The translations under genes and the position numbers were made by a program. From contig NZ_JAHWUS010000001.1 in NCBI RefSeq assembly GCF_019455445.1, positions 682,001 through 746,000 of the forward strand: a DNA stretch of 64,000 nucleotides, in the 5' to 3' direction. The stretch comes from Pseudaquidulcibacter saccharophilus. GTDB lineage: Bacteria; Pseudomonadota; Alphaproteobacteria; Caulobacterales; Aquidulcibacteraceae. Below the pieces are notes generated by a model. That model made no database searches, was not told the DNA's origin, and saw only the letters and a program-made list of their open reading frames with translations. Positions 20,775 through 30,094 of this stretch are shown here, piece after piece. Numbering within the stretch: the stretch's first letter is position 1; the number at the start of each line of letters is the position of its first letter.

Positions 20775-21557
20775 CTATTTTATTACCCATGCGCCATGCA
20801 TTGCAACAATGCCACCGGCGAAATTGGTTATGCCAACGCGTGAAAAGCCTGCATCCTCAATCATTTTCTTAAAGGTCAGTTGATCAGGAAATTTAGCGAT
20901 TGATTCAACAAGATATTGATATGGTTGCTCATCGCCTGCAATCATGCCGCCAATTTTTGGAATAGCCTTGAATGACCAGACATCATACATTGATTGCAAA
21001 AAGTCATCAGTTGGTTTTGAAAATTCAAGGCAATAAAAACGACCCCCATTTTTCAAAACTCTAAACGCTTCGCGCAATGCTTTTGGAATATTGGTAACAT
21101 TACGGATACCAAATGAAATTACATAGGCATCGGCACTATTGTCTTCAAATGGCAAAGTTTCGGCATCAACCACCATCCATTCAAGACCGCCTTCGCCACG
21201 TTGTGCGCGACCCGCCATAATCATTTCTTCGTTAATATCGCAAACGATAATACGCGCAGGGTCACCACCATTACGGTATTGGGCGCGGTCAGCAATTTTT
21301 TTGAAACGTCGTGCAAGGTCGCCCGTGCCGCCTGCCATATCAATGATGGTTTCGCCCGGACGCGGGTTTAGGCGTGCGGCAACCGCATCTTTCCATTGGC
21401 GATGCAGGCCAAAAGACATAATGTCATTCATAATGTCGTATTTAGATGCAACTTTGTCAAAAACATCGCGAACTTTGGATGCTTTTTCCGCTACGGGAAC
21501 TTCTTGAAAGCCAAAGGAAGTAGTTTCATTTGCAGATTGGGAGGTCGTCTTTGTCAT
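20775..21557 (-). CDS. ubiE: Ubiquinone/menaquinone methyltransferase UbiE
   Basis: A 260-residue SAM-dependent C-methyltransferase of ubiquinone synthesis. Family marks: [20 protein letters not shown] and [11 protein letters not shown] near the N-terminus, the SAM loop [35 protein letters not shown], and [11 protein letters not shown] poorly conserved leader of about 20 residues precedes the core. It is first in the ubiE-ubiB transcript. The ATG follows AAAGATTGCTAC, a weak site. Confidence 0.95.
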   Translation of the reverse strand: MTKTTSQSANETTSFGFQEVPVAEKASKVRDVFDKVASKYDIMNDIMSFGLHRQWKDAVAARLNPRPGETIIDMAGGTGDLARRFKKIADRAQYRNGGDPARIIVCDINEEMIMAGRAQRGEGGLEWMVVDAETLPFEDNSADAYVISFGIRNVTNIPKALREAFRVLKNGGRFYCLEFSKPTDDFLQSMYDVWSFKAIPKIGGMIAGDEQPYQYLVESIAKFPDQLTFKKMIEDAGFSRVGITNFAGGIVAMHGAWVIK

Positions 21558-21629
21558 GTAGCAATCTTTAGCCTCATAACAAAAAATTTTCTAGTGCTAT
21601 AAACATTTATTATAATAACTAAAGAAATA

Positions 21630-21658
21630 AAAAAGCCCGCCGATTTAGCGGGCTTTAA
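21630..21658 (-). terminator. Bidirectional rho-independent terminator
   Basis: AAAGCCCGC and GCGGGCTTT pair around a loop of about seven bases, with A and T runs on both sides. On the minus strand it lies a few bases past the stop of the TonB receptor gene and is followed by TTTTTTATTTC. Confidence 0.88.
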
Positions 21659-21666
21659 AAATGATA

Positions 21667-23922
21667 TTACCAACGTTTTATAAGCTGAACACCAGAGGTG
21701 AATGGTTGGTTGTAACGTCTTGCGGTTGTTGACTGGTAAATGACTTCAACATTGTCAAAGACGTTATTGGCAAAATACGCAATCTCATAACCTTTGAACT
21801 TGGCACCAATGCGCGCATTCACAATCTGCAAATCTTTGATTGGGAATAGTGGCGGAACAAGTTCTTGTTGGCCGCCCCAGTGACCGTTATAGTCAATATG
21901 CATAAAGCCATCTACGACATCGGTTATGCGGTGCGTATAATGTAAATCAAGACCCGCAGTCCAATCAGGCGCTTGTGGAAGGCTTGAGCCCTTATATTGA
22001 CCCTCAGTTACTTTTCCATCTTGTTTAGAGCCATTGGCATCAATTCGTAAATTACCGCCCAATAGTTTGAACATGGTTGATAATTCAAGCTCGATACCAG
22101 ATGCCTCTGCTTTACCGGCATTAGTTAAGAATGAGGTTGCAGTAATTGGGCAAGTTGGATTAGTTGCACGGCAACCGTTATCGGTCTGCACAATAAGGTT
22201 ATCAATCTCATTTTTATAATATGCGGTGGCAATGCTTACCCTGTCAAATAACCTTCCTCTGAAACCAACTTCGTATGCGGTGGTTTCTTCGTTTTGATAA
22301 GATGCAGGAATTGTAATTGGTTGGCGTGGGTCGCCTAGGTTTGTGTTAAAACCACCAGATCTATACGCAGTGCCAATTTTTGCATAAGCAGTTAGGCGTG
22401 GCAAAACTTTGTATGATGTTACAAAGTTATAAGAATAGTTGGTCGGTGACAGTTCTGAATCAATATTAAATGCACTTCCGCCAGCTTGTAAACCGGTTAG
22501 CAAGTCATAACGTTTTGCGTCAACTTGCTTTTTATCAGATGTATAGCGCCCTTCGTATGAGACTTCCCATTTCGGTGTAATTTTATACCCCAAGGAGCCA
22601 AAAAGCGCGCTTGAATCATAAATAACATTTGCAGGTGAACGCGCACCAGGCGATGGGTTTGCCTGGGTTGGTGTGCGGCCTGATGTTACCACGCTGTCGC
22701 TTTCAATTCTCAAAAGTTCAAAACCAGCAAGCCAGTTTAACTTTGAGTCAAGGAAGCTACCGTTAAACTGAAGGTTCTGCGATAATGTCTTGGTTTTATC
22801 AAGGTTCATCGAGCTAACACTTGGATCAAGCGCGCGCGTGAATGTTCCATTACTGCGACCAGTGTTGTAATCGGTTACGTTGATGCCATCACCATCAAAC
22901 TGATAATAGGTTTCACGATCACGATACATAGTATTTGATATAATCATACCCCAAGGATAGGTTCCGCTTAGGGTTAATATGTCTGTGGTTTGCTTTTGAT
23001 AAGCATATGGTTTGAAGTTCCAAGCATAGCTGAATTGTGGTTGATAATAACCCACTGGGAAGCCTGATGCTGCATTGGGGTCAATATAAACGCGATATGC
23101 AATTGCAGGAACGCGGTAGTCTTGCCCTTCATGCAAGAAGTTCATATCCCAATTAGCCATTTTATGACGTAATTGCGCGCGGTAGCCGCTGCCGTCATAA
23201 ATATCAAAATAGGTGTTATTGTCAGGATTTTTGAAAAAACCTTTATCCTGTTTAATATAGTCATAACCTAGGCGAATTGCGGTATTTTCACCCAAGGCAA
23301 TGTTTTGCACGATTTGTGCTTGGCTGCCTTCTATCTCGCTGGTGTATTTTAAATCAACAGAACCTTTATAAGATTCGTATTCAGGTAGAGCCGAAACGAT
23401 ATTAATGGCGCCGCCAACAGCGTTACGACCATATAATGCGCCTTGTGCGCCACGCATAACTTCAACGCGACCAACGTCAAATAAATCCATCTTAGCAAAG
23501 CTACGGCCACCAATTGCCCCGCCGCCAACATATGACGAGCTGCGATATAGTCCGACCGCAGGGTCAGAACTTGTAGCACGTGCAGTTGGTGAGCCACGCA
23601 TTGAAATTTCTGAGTTGGTTGGCGATGTGGAATCGTAAAAGCGCACACCGGCTTGACCCTCGACAAGTGATTTAACGCTAGTTACGCCGCCGCGGTCATT
23701 AAGTGTTTGTGCCGAAACTACGCTTACTGATGCGGGAACATCAATGAGTCTTTCAGAGCGCCGTCTAGCGGTAACGATTACCTTGTCACCTTCTTGCGCT
23801 TGTTCAGCATTGTTTCCATTTTGTGGTTCTGATGTGGCTTGTGTTGCGGCAAATGACATGCCTGCGTCACATAATAAGGCAATAGCCGCCGTACCTGCAA
23901 GGAATGCAGTCCGTAAATTCAT
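21667..23922 (-). CDS. TonB-dependent outer-membrane receptor
   Basis: A 751-residue TonB-dependent receptor importing a ligand through the outer membrane. Residues 1-25 are a signal peptide (LCDAGMSFA). A TonB-box-like DKVIVTARRRSE follows, then the plug (about 55-180) with PASVSVVSAQTL, VRFYDSTSPTNSEISMRG and VEVMRGAQGALYGRNAVGGA. The remainder is the beta-barrel, ending in an aromatic residue (LIKRW), as outer-membrane proteins do. The set of motifs fits the broad class common in Sphingomonadales and Caulobacterales; the ligand is unknown. AGGGAGG precedes the ATG. Copies of the shared palindrome and its position beside the GntR regulator tie it to the beta-oxidation operon. Confidence 0.93.
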   Translation of the reverse strand: MNLRTAFLAGTAAIALLCDAGMSFAATQATSEPQNGNNAEQAQEGDKVIVTARRRSERLIDVPASVSVVSAQTLNDRGGVTSVKSLVEGQAGVRFYDSTSPTNSEISMRGSPTARATSSDPAVGLYRSSSYVGGGAIGGRSFAKMDLFDVGRVEVMRGAQGALYGRNAVGGAINIVSALPEYESYKGSVDLKYTSEIEGSQAQIVQNIALGENTAIRLGYDYIKQDKGFFKNPDNNTYFDIYDGSGYRAQLRHKMANWDMNFLHEGQDYRVPAIAYRVYIDPNAASGFPVGYYQPQFSYAWNFKPYAYQKQTTDILTLSGTYPWGMIISNTMYRDRETYYQFDGDGINVTDYNTGRSNGTFTRALDPSVSSMNLDKTKTLSQNLQFNGSFLDSKLNWLAGFELLRIESDSVVTSGRTPTQANPSPGARSPANVIYDSSALFGSLGYKITPKWEVSYEGRYTSDKKQVDAKRYDLLTGLQAGGSAFNIDSELSPTNYSYNFVTSYKVLPRLTAYAKIGTAYRSGGFNTNLGDPRQPITIPASYQNEETTAYEVGFRGRLFDRVSIATAYYKNEIDNLIVQTDNGCRATNPTCPITATSFLTNAGKAEASGIELELSTMFKLLGGNLRIDANGSKQDGKVTEGQYKGSSLPQAPDWTAGLDLHYTHRITDVVDGFMHIDYNGHWGGQQELVPPLFPIKDLQIVNARIGAKFKGYEIAYFANNVFDNVEVIYQSTTARRYNQPFTSGVQLIKRW

Positions 23923-23941
23923 GGTTTATCCTCCCTATAAT

Positions 23942-23954
23942 ATTATTGATAATT
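23942..23954. promoter_or_regulatory. Palindromic operator ATTATTGATAATT, receptor promoter
   Basis: An exact 13-base copy of the shared palindrome, 20 bases upstream of the receptor start and about 23 bases downstream of a minus-strand TTGACA. Proposed site for the adjacent GntR protein. Confidence 0.6.
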
Positions 23955-24224
23955 CTTGTCATACTAAAATACAAAATTGTCAATATTTTTTAACGATTAA
24001 ATGTAAAAAATAATTCTAAATTTATGTTCATGTGCGGTAATAAAAATTTTTTCGCAAAAATAATGCCTGAAATGCTTTGTTTTGTAGGCAATTGTTGTAA
24101 GTGATGGTTTTTGTATTGGTTTAAAAATGCGCAGTGTTTTTTGTTGCTAATTTTAGAATAAATCCATTATAAAGGATGGATAAAATAGAAATATTATTTA
24201 TAATTGCATTTGTAAGCGTGAAAA

Positions 24225-24237
24225 ATAATCAATAATT
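24225..24237. promoter_or_regulatory. Palindromic operator (one mismatch), gntR promoter
   Basis: ATAATCAATAATT matches the reverse of the shared palindrome except at one base and lies 21 bases before the regulator's ATG. This would suit autoregulation. Confidence 0.5.
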
Positions 24238-24258
24238 TTTGCATTTTGGGAGTTTATA

Positions 24259-24987
24259 ATGAATAATAGGGCAGGTGAGGAGATGACAGAAAAAGACAAA
24301 TCTTCGAAAACACTAGATCGCCAAATTGCAGATGCGGTGATGAAGAAGATTATTACTTGGGAGATCCCACCTGGCTCATGGATTAAAGAGCGGGAAATTG
24401 CCGAAAAGTTTAAAGTTTCGCATGGTCCAGTACGCGAGGCATTCCGCCATCTTAGCCAAGCCGGCTTTGTTGAGGTCGTGCCATGGCGTGGCGCACATGT
24501 TATTGAGCTTACTCCAGAAGCGGTTCACGAAATTTATACATTGCTTACAAGTCTTTTTGGTGCTGTTTGTCGGCTTGCCGCAGAAAGGTTTGATAAAACC
24601 AATATTGCCGAACTTGATAAAGCATTTGAAGTTTATAACCAAAAAGCCTTGGCGGCAAATAATGTCGATACCCATTTTAATCATTCAATGGAATTGGGGC
24701 GTTATATTGCGTCATTGTCAAAAAGCGATTTTTCAGAGCAATTGTTAAATAAGACTGCAATACTTGCACGCTGGGCACATCAAATTGCACTCCATGAAAG
24801 TGTAAGCCAGATGCAGCCTGAATTAAGCTCAAGTTCAATTGCACTATATCGTATTGTGATTGAAATGATTAAAGCAAAACTTCCTAATGAGGCAGAGCGT
24901 GCCTCACGCGAGTTAACAGACTTTACTTATCGCATGTTGGTACGCACCATGGAGCAACGCCGCGATTTATTTAGCAAAGTAAATTAG
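24259..24987 (+). CDS. GntR family transcriptional regulator (FCD/FadR subfamily)
   Basis: A 242-residue regulator. The winged helix-turn-helix (about residues 16-80) shows IADAVMKKIITWEIPPGSWI, REIAEKFKVSHGPVREAFRH and the wing AGFVEVVPWRGAHV. The all-helical C-terminal half (about 90-235) is the FCD ligand-binding domain, where acyl-CoA, organic acid or metal-bound ligands usually bind. GGGAG six bases before the ATG supports this start over the internal ATG at 24283. It diverges from the TonB receptor and is convergent with the esterase end of the catabolic operon (4-base overlap). The shared palindromes make it the likely regulator of the island; whether it represses or activates is not shown. 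Confidence 0.92.
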   Translation: MNNRAGEEMTEKDKSSKTLDRQIADAVMKKIITWEIPPGSWIKEREIAEKFKVSHGPVREAFRHLSQAGFVEVVPWRGAHVIELTPEAVHEIYTLLTSLFGAVCRLAAERFDKTNIAELDKAFEVYNQKALAANNVDTHFNHSMELGRYIASLSKSDFSEQLLNKTAILARWAHQIALHESVSQMQPELSSSSIALYRIVIEMIKAKLPNEAERASRELTDFTYRMLVRTMEQRRDLFSKVN

Positions 24988-26495
24988 TTTTGCGTTTTAA
25001 GCGCTTTCTCAATGGCCTCGTATTTTGTGGCGTTTGCAATTGGTTTATTTTGATTATTATCGTCAAATGACATCATTGACGGCGCGTCTTTCTTTAGTTC
25101 TTTCCATTCAATTGAATTTGCAGATGGTGTTCCAGACTTTGCAAAATTAACCCACATTGTGTGAACAATGGCCTGCTGTTCATTGTCTCGTGGGGTTAAA
25201 AATGGCGCAATACGAGCGATAGAAGAAAAAGTTTCAAAGACATATGGGATTTCACCACCATGACCAACGCCATCGGCGCGACCGCGCATAATCTGTGCTA
25301 AGTATGAGAAATTATAGAAATATGTCTTATTATTTACCGAATGGTCGCGGGCAATTGTGTATGCAGGTGCGGCAAATACTGAATCTGTGAAAAATTTGCG
25401 CGCCTTTTGCGTATCGTCAAGATTTTGTCCATCGTAAAGCATATCAGCAAGTTTTTTACTTTGTGGATTTGCAAATATTGCGGTTGGCTTTAGGCCAAAC
25501 CTATCCATTAAAGAGCTTTCATTAGAATTGCTACCGATAATTAATGGAACTTTGGTTGATTGCGAATTGGCAAAAGCGGTGGCAACATCGGTTTTAACAA
25601 GTTTGTTATCGATATACGGCCCAAAACCCATACCTGAATCAAACTGGCTTAACTTATCAGCGGGAATTGCTTTAAGATCTGCAATTGAAGAATTTGCTGC
25701 AATCCCCATAGTTTCCATTTTGCTGGTGATTTCTGTTGAAAATTCTTCACGAGTTTTGAATTTTTGCCATCCACCGCCAGATTCTACGATTGCTTTTTGG
25801 AAAAGACCTTGTGCTTGCGGCAATGTCATTAAGTTAAGAACTGCACCACCACCCGCAGATTCACCAAAAATAGTGACATTGCTTTTATCGCCGCCAAACG
25901 CTTCGATATTTTCATTTACCCATTTTAAAGCCGCAATTTGATCCAGAGTTCCAAAATTACCGTTATAATTTTTATCGGTTGCAAATGCCTTATGATCAAA
26001 ATATCCAAATAAACCAAGTCGGTAATTAAAACTTACAAGAATTACGCCGTCGCGGGCAAATTTATCGCCATCATAAATCGGATTTGATGATGAACCAATG
26101 CGGTTTGCCCCACCATGAATCCAAACCATAACAGGAAGGTTTTTACCGCCATTTTTAGGAACAAAAACATTGGCAAACAAACAGTCTTCACTTTCTTTAC
26201 CCATTGGCTCTTCGCGTGAAGTGGCTTTTAAGGTTGCACTAAGTGATTGAACGCATGATGCGCCATATTTATCCGCCTTTAATGTACCAGACCAGTTTTG
26301 TGGTGCTGTGGGCTCTGTCCAGCGTTTTTCACCAATTGGTGCAGATGCATAAGGAATACCAAGATATTTAATAGAATTATCTTGTTTATTGCCCTCAATT
26401 TTTCCGTATTTTATTGTCACATCTTGCGCGTTTGCGATTTGTGCACATGACATAATGGCAAAAAGGCTGATTACAAAACTATTCACGGGCTTCAT
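24984..26495 (-). CDS. Secreted type B carboxylesterase
   Basis: A 503-residue alpha/beta-hydrolase of the carboxylesterase type B family. Residues 1-23 are a signal peptide (ending QIANA), so it acts in the periplasm or outside. The oxyanion hole is in WIHGGANRIGS; the nucleophile is Ser213 in GESAGGG; Glu326 (SNSNESS) and His412 (GHGGEIPY) complete the triad. The cysteine pair near 81 and 105 could form the usual disulfide. It is last in the seven-gene operon, 13 bases after the M28-like gene. It probably releases the acyl or alcohol part that the intracellular enzymes then degrade; the natural ester is unknown. Confidence 0.92.
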   Translation of the reverse strand: MKPVNSFVISLFAIMSCAQIANAQDVTIKYGKIEGNKQDNSIKYLGIPYASAPIGEKRWTEPTAPQNWSGTLKADKYGASCVQSLSATLKATSREEPMGKESEDCLFANVFVPKNGGKNLPVMVWIHGGANRIGSSSNPIYDGDKFARDGVILVSFNYRLGLFGYFDHKAFATDKNYNGNFGTLDQIAALKWVNENIEAFGGDKSNVTIFGESAGGGAVLNLMTLPQAQGLFQKAIVESGGGWQKFKTREEFSTEITSKMETMGIAANSSIADLKAIPADKLSQFDSGMGFGPYIDNKLVKTDVATAFANSQSTKVPLIIGSNSNESSLMDRFGLKPTAIFANPQSKKLADMLYDGQNLDDTQKARKFFTDSVFAAPAYTIARDHSVNNKTYFYNFSYLAQIMRGRADGVGHGGEIPYVFETFSSIARIAPFLTPRDNEQQAIVHTMWVNFAKSGTPSANSIEWKELKKDAPSMMSFDDNNQNKPIANATKYEAIEKALKTQN

Positions 26496-26508
26496 ATTAT
26501 GCTCCCTG

Positions 26509-27804
26509 CTATAATTGTTTTAATGTTTGCAATAATGAATCATAAACTGCTTGGGTTGCATGAAGATTTACGCAATCCATATTGTCATGCGGGCTATGGT
26601 GAAAACGATGCGCCCCTGCAAAGGCAATTATATTGCCATAACCATTTTCAACAATTTTTCCGGCTTCACCTGCTGCCTTTGCGCTTGCTTCGCGCACGAT
26701 TTCAAGGCCTGCCTGATTTTTGAAATTTTTGGTGCAAATATCTTTAAAATTTGGTGATGAATATAAAATTCTTTGCGCATCTACATTATTAAGCTTTGAT
26801 AATTTTACCCCAAGTTCAAACCAATCATTTGCCGCAAAGCCAGCCCCAAGATGCAGCCATAATTGGGTCTTGTCCGATTTTGGTAAATCTGCTTGGGCAA
26901 GGATTTCCGTACCAAAATTCTCAAATTCATGACCAGAAGTGCTGATAAATGCGAGATTGTATTTAGCCTTACTTTTTGCCAAATGGCGTGCCAAAGCAAG
27001 CCAAACAGCAACACCAGGGCCACGTTCGCCGGCGCATGAAAACCAACCACTGCGCGGGCTAGAAACCACAAGCCATTTATCAAATCCTTTATCTAATTTG
27101 CCGATAAGATTGTAACTATCAAAATTAACAAGACTACCGCTTTGGGTAAATTTTATTGTTTGAGGTGCATAAGATATTAATTTCGATCTTCCGCTTTGTT
27201 CGATAATGGCAATTGGAATATTAATACCATCCAATTTAATAGGGGTATTAAGGGCAAGTGCATCACCACTTGGACCTGTTGTGGCAATAATAACCGCTGA
27301 TGCACCGCCATTTGCCGCCGCGCTAAGTGGGTTTAATATATAAGGGTGCAAAATACTTGACCAACGGCTATAGGGTAAAATCAATAGAATAATTTTGCCG
27401 GTAACATTTGTTATTTTTTGTTCCGGTAAAAAATATGCAAATTCGGCATTAATGCCACTCTCTGGCGTCAAATTAAGTGGATATTGCGGTAATAGTTGAA
27501 TTTTATTTCCACCATATTCAATAAAAGATATTAAATCTTTTCCCCCCATCACGCTAAGTTTTTGACGAGTTGTTTTAAAGCCAAGTTTAGCTAATTCGCT
27601 CTCTTGCCAAATGGCGGCATTAATATCGCCTGGGCGCCCTGTTTGCTTGTTGCCAAAGTCAAAATAGGTTTGAATATCTTTAAGGAATGAATTCTCGTTC
27701 ATTTCTGCCGTTTCCGCAGAATGACCAGACGTAACAATACCAAGATTGGTCATTAAACCCATAAATATCCCGATATTTTCACGCCTATTCATTATCATTG
27801 TCAA
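26509..27804 (-). CDS. M28 peptidase-like protein with PA-type insert and degenerate metal site
   Basis: A 431-residue exported protein resembling M28 aminopeptidases. An N-terminal hydrophobic stretch (about residues 8-28) looks like a signal. A PA-like insert carries VTGKIILLILPYSRW and AANGGASAVIIATTGPSGD. In the catalytic fold, the usual HxD is replaced by SPRSGWFSCAGERGPG, the usual Glu-Glu pair is HE in TSGHEFENFG, and the later Asp position reads LHLGAG. The last histidine is kept in FHHSPHDNMD. Full peptidase activity is therefore doubtful; it may be a binding protein or use another chemistry. It overlaps the upstream acyl-CoA dehydrogenase by 4 bases and precedes the esterase, so it belongs to the same pathway. 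Confidence 0.7.
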   Translation of the reverse strand: MTMIMNRRENIGIFMGLMTNLGIVTSGHSAETAEMNENSFLKDIQTYFDFGNKQTGRPGDINAAIWQESELAKLGFKTTRQKLSVMGGKDLISFIEYGGNKIQLLPQYPLNLTPESGINAEFAYFLPEQKITNVTGKIILLILPYSRWSSILHPYILNPLSAAANGGASAVIIATTGPSGDALALNTPIKLDGINIPIAIIEQSGRSKLISYAPQTIKFTQSGSLVNFDSYNLIGKLDKGFDKWLVVSSPRSGWFSCAGERGPGVAVWLALARHLAKSKAKYNLAFISTSGHEFENFGTEILAQADLPKSDKTQLWLHLGAGFAANDWFELGVKLSKLNNVDAQRILYSSPNFKDICTKNFKNQAGLEIVREASAKAAGEAGKIVENGYGNIIAFAGAHRFHHSPHDNMDCVNLHATQAVYDSLLQTLKQL

Positions 27805-28889
27805 ATTTCCAATATATCTTTTTCAAGGTTTAAACGGTTTAAATGGAAATAATTGTCGCCCATCATGTTGCAGAACAACGTAAGTCGTTTGAAATAATGC
27901 GCGCCAATATATTCATCTGTCATACCAATGCCACCATGAAGTTGCACCGCTTGTTGTGATACAAATTTTGCGGCATTATTCACGCGTAACTTAGCATTGC
28001 TAACCGCGATTTTGCGTGCCTCAATATCATCATTATCAAGTAATAATGACGCATAAATGGCAATTGATAATGCCTGTTCTGTTTCAATCAGCATATCTAC
28101 CGCACGATGTTGCAAAACTTGAAAGCTGCTTAAAGGTACACCAAACTGATTTCGGGTTTTTAGATATTCGCTAGTTAGGTTTGTAATCATGCGCATCATA
28201 CCGATTGCTTCATAACAAAGTGCGATGATTGCAAAGTCTTTTGCATATTCAACAACATTGTCATCATTACAAATTTTTACTGCCCCGACATTTTCAAAAT
28301 ATAAATCACATTTTGCGGATGTGTCATGGGTCATAAATTTATTTATATTCAAACCCTTTGCGTCATTGGCAATTAGGAAAATACCAATTTTGCCACCTGT
28401 CATTTGGGCATTTACAAGGAAATAATCATTTTCAAAATTTGCGTTAGTTTTTACGCCATTGATTACACCATTATTCTCATTGGTTTTAACGATTGCACCA
28501 TTGCTGCGGTTGTTAAATTCATCAAAGGCAATAGAAATAGTTTTTTCGCCAGAAATTATGCTTGCGATTAATTCGTCTTTCCCAGCGAAATCATCTGCTT
28601 TATCTAGAATGCGACAGGCGTATGCAGTTTCTGCAAGTGGAATATTGCATAATGATTTACCGACTTCTTCCATTGCGATCATGGTTTCAGTGGGCGATGA
28701 ATATAGCCCACCGTTTTCTTCGGAAAATAGCATTGCCAAAATGCCCATCTCTGCTGCTGCATGGCTTAATTCACGAATATTTTTCGATGAATTTTTCAAA
28801 GCGCGTGAGTGACTTTTTGCACCATCGGCAAAAAAGCGGGCGAAACTATCTTGGATTTGAATTTGTTCAGAGTTTAGGTCAAAATTCAT
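27801..28889 (-). CDS. Acyl-CoA dehydrogenase family protein (smaller partner)
   Basis: A 362-residue acyl-CoA dehydrogenase-fold protein. The N-terminal helical domain includes MGILAMLFSEENGG; the C-terminal domain shows TRNQFGVPLSSFQVLQHRAV and QLHGGIGMTDEYIGAHYFKR, segments that contact FAD in this family. The middle domain is divergent: the usual FAD-binding (S/T)EPxxGSD motif is absent, with ISIAFDEFNN in that region. It lies 2 bases after another acyl-CoA dehydrogenase gene. Adjacent unequal pairs form alpha2beta2 enzymes in steroid side-chain degradation (for example ChsE4-ChsE5), and I infer a similar partnership here. The substrate is unknown. Confidence 0.85.
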   Translation of the reverse strand: MNFDLNSEQIQIQDSFARFFADGAKSHSRALKNSSKNIRELSHAAAEMGILAMLFSEENGGLYSSPTETMIAMEEVGKSLCNIPLAETAYACRILDKADDFAGKDELIASIISGEKTISIAFDEFNNRSNGAIVKTNENNGVINGVKTNANFENDYFLVNAQMTGGKIGIFLIANDAKGLNINKFMTHDTSAKCDLYFENVGAVKICNDDNVVEYAKDFAIIALCYEAIGMMRMITNLTSEYLKTRNQFGVPLSSFQVLQHRAVDMLIETEQALSIAIYASLLLDNDDIEARKIAVSNAKLRVNNAAKFVSQQAVQLHGGIGMTDEYIGAHYFKRLTLFCNMMGDNYFHLNRLNLEKDILEI

Positions 28890-28891
28890 TT

Positions 28892-30085
28892 TTAAAAGCC
28901 CATTATTGCTTTGGAAAGAATGTTATGTTGGATTTCATTTGAGCCACCATAAATCGATAATTTGCGATTATTGAAATATGATGATGCAACCGCATCAAGC
29001 CATTCGAAATCTTGATTGCCTGATTTGTAAATTTCGCGAATTTGCGGGCTTTCACTGTCTTTGCCTGCAACCTCAAGCAATAGTTCGGTGGTTGCCTGTT
29101 GCAATTCCGAACCCTTTATTTTCAACATTGATGTCAATGGATCTGGTGCATCCGAATCATGACCTTGTTGTTTTGCAAGGATGCGCAATTGCGTAATCTC
29201 AAGCGCTTTTATATCCGCAGCAGTTTGCAAAAAGCGTGCGCGGAAAACTGCATCATCCCAAAGTTTTTCGCCATTGGCATCAGGGGTTTTGGCATATGAT
29301 TTTATTCTTTGCATTCTTTGTTTGGCCACGCCAATTTTGGCAATACCAAAACGTTCGTTCGACAAAAGGAACTTTGCATAATCCCATCCGCGATTTTCTT
29401 CGCCCACTAAATTTTCGGCCGGAACACGCACATTATCAAAGAAGACCTCATTAACCTCATGATTGCCTTCAACGGTTATAATTGGGCGCACCTCGATACC
29501 GGGTGTTTTCATGTCAACCAAAATAAAGGAAATGCCTTTCTGCTTTTTGGCAGTTGGATCGGTGCGCACCAAACAGAATATCCAATCGGCAAAATGACCC
29601 AAAGTAGTCCATGTCTTTTGCCCATTGATGATGTATTCATTGCCGTCACGCACCGCAGTGGTTTTAAGTGACGCAAGATCAGAGCCTGCGCCAGGCTCAG
29701 AAAAACCTTGCCCCCACCAAATTTCAAGACTTGCGGTTGGTTGCAGGAATTTTTCTTTTTGTTCTTTTGAGCCAAAATGTGCGATTACCGGCCCCACCAT
29801 ATTAGCATTAAATTCGAGTGGCATAGGCAAGGATGCGCGTTGCATTTCTTCACCAAAAATGTGCCTTTGCACTGGCGTCCAATCGGCGCCACCATATTCT
29901 TTGGGCCAATGTGCCGTTGCCCAGCCTTTTTCATATAATTTGCGGTGAACTTTTATGAAATCTTCTTTTTCAAGCTCGCGGTCATGTGCCATTTTAAAGG
30001 CGACGTCTTTTGGCATTTCGGTTTCGATAAAATTACGCACTTCATCACGAAATGCGGTTTCATCTTTGGTGAATTCCAGTTCCAT
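28892..30085 (-). CDS. Acyl-CoA dehydrogenase (catalytic partner)
   Basis: A 397-residue FAD-dependent acyl-CoA dehydrogenase catalysing alpha,beta-desaturation of an acyl-CoA. The FAD motif GFSEPGAGSDLASL is at about residues 127-140, and WTTLGHFADWIF follows. Glu244 in LLSNERFGIA sits where ChsE4-type enzymes carry their catalytic base; the alternative C-terminal position reads YGGSNEIQHN, with Gly in place of the MCAD glutamate. It resembles the actinobacterial and alphaproteobacterial FadE groups acting on branched or cyclic acyl chains. It is 9 bases after the CoA ligase gene and paired with the next dehydrogenase gene. Confidence 0.92.
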   Translation of the reverse strand: MELEFTKDETAFRDEVRNFIETEMPKDVAFKMAHDRELEKEDFIKVHRKLYEKGWATAHWPKEYGGADWTPVQRHIFGEEMQRASLPMPLEFNANMVGPVIAHFGSKEQKEKFLQPTASLEIWWGQGFSEPGAGSDLASLKTTAVRDGNEYIINGQKTWTTLGHFADWIFCLVRTDPTAKKQKGISFILVDMKTPGIEVRPIITVEGNHEVNEVFFDNVRVPAENLVGEENRGWDYAKFLLSNERFGIAKIGVAKQRMQRIKSYAKTPDANGEKLWDDAVFRARFLQTAADIKALEITQLRILAKQQGHDSDAPDPLTSMLKIKGSELQQATTELLLEVAGKDSESPQIREIYKSGNQDFEWLDAVASSYFNNRKLSIYGGSNEIQHNILSKAIMGF

Positions 30086-30094
30086 TTTATCCCT

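Larger units (their letters stand above)
23923..24258. other. Divergent intergenic region between the TonB receptor and gntR
   Basis: 336 AT-rich bases separating two divergent genes. It contains one exact palindrome copy on the receptor side (23942-23954), a TTGACA hexamer on the minus strand at 23978-23983 that could be the receptor's -35 box, and a one-mismatch palindrome copy next to the regulator start (24225-24237). No other structure is evident. Confidence 0.55.
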
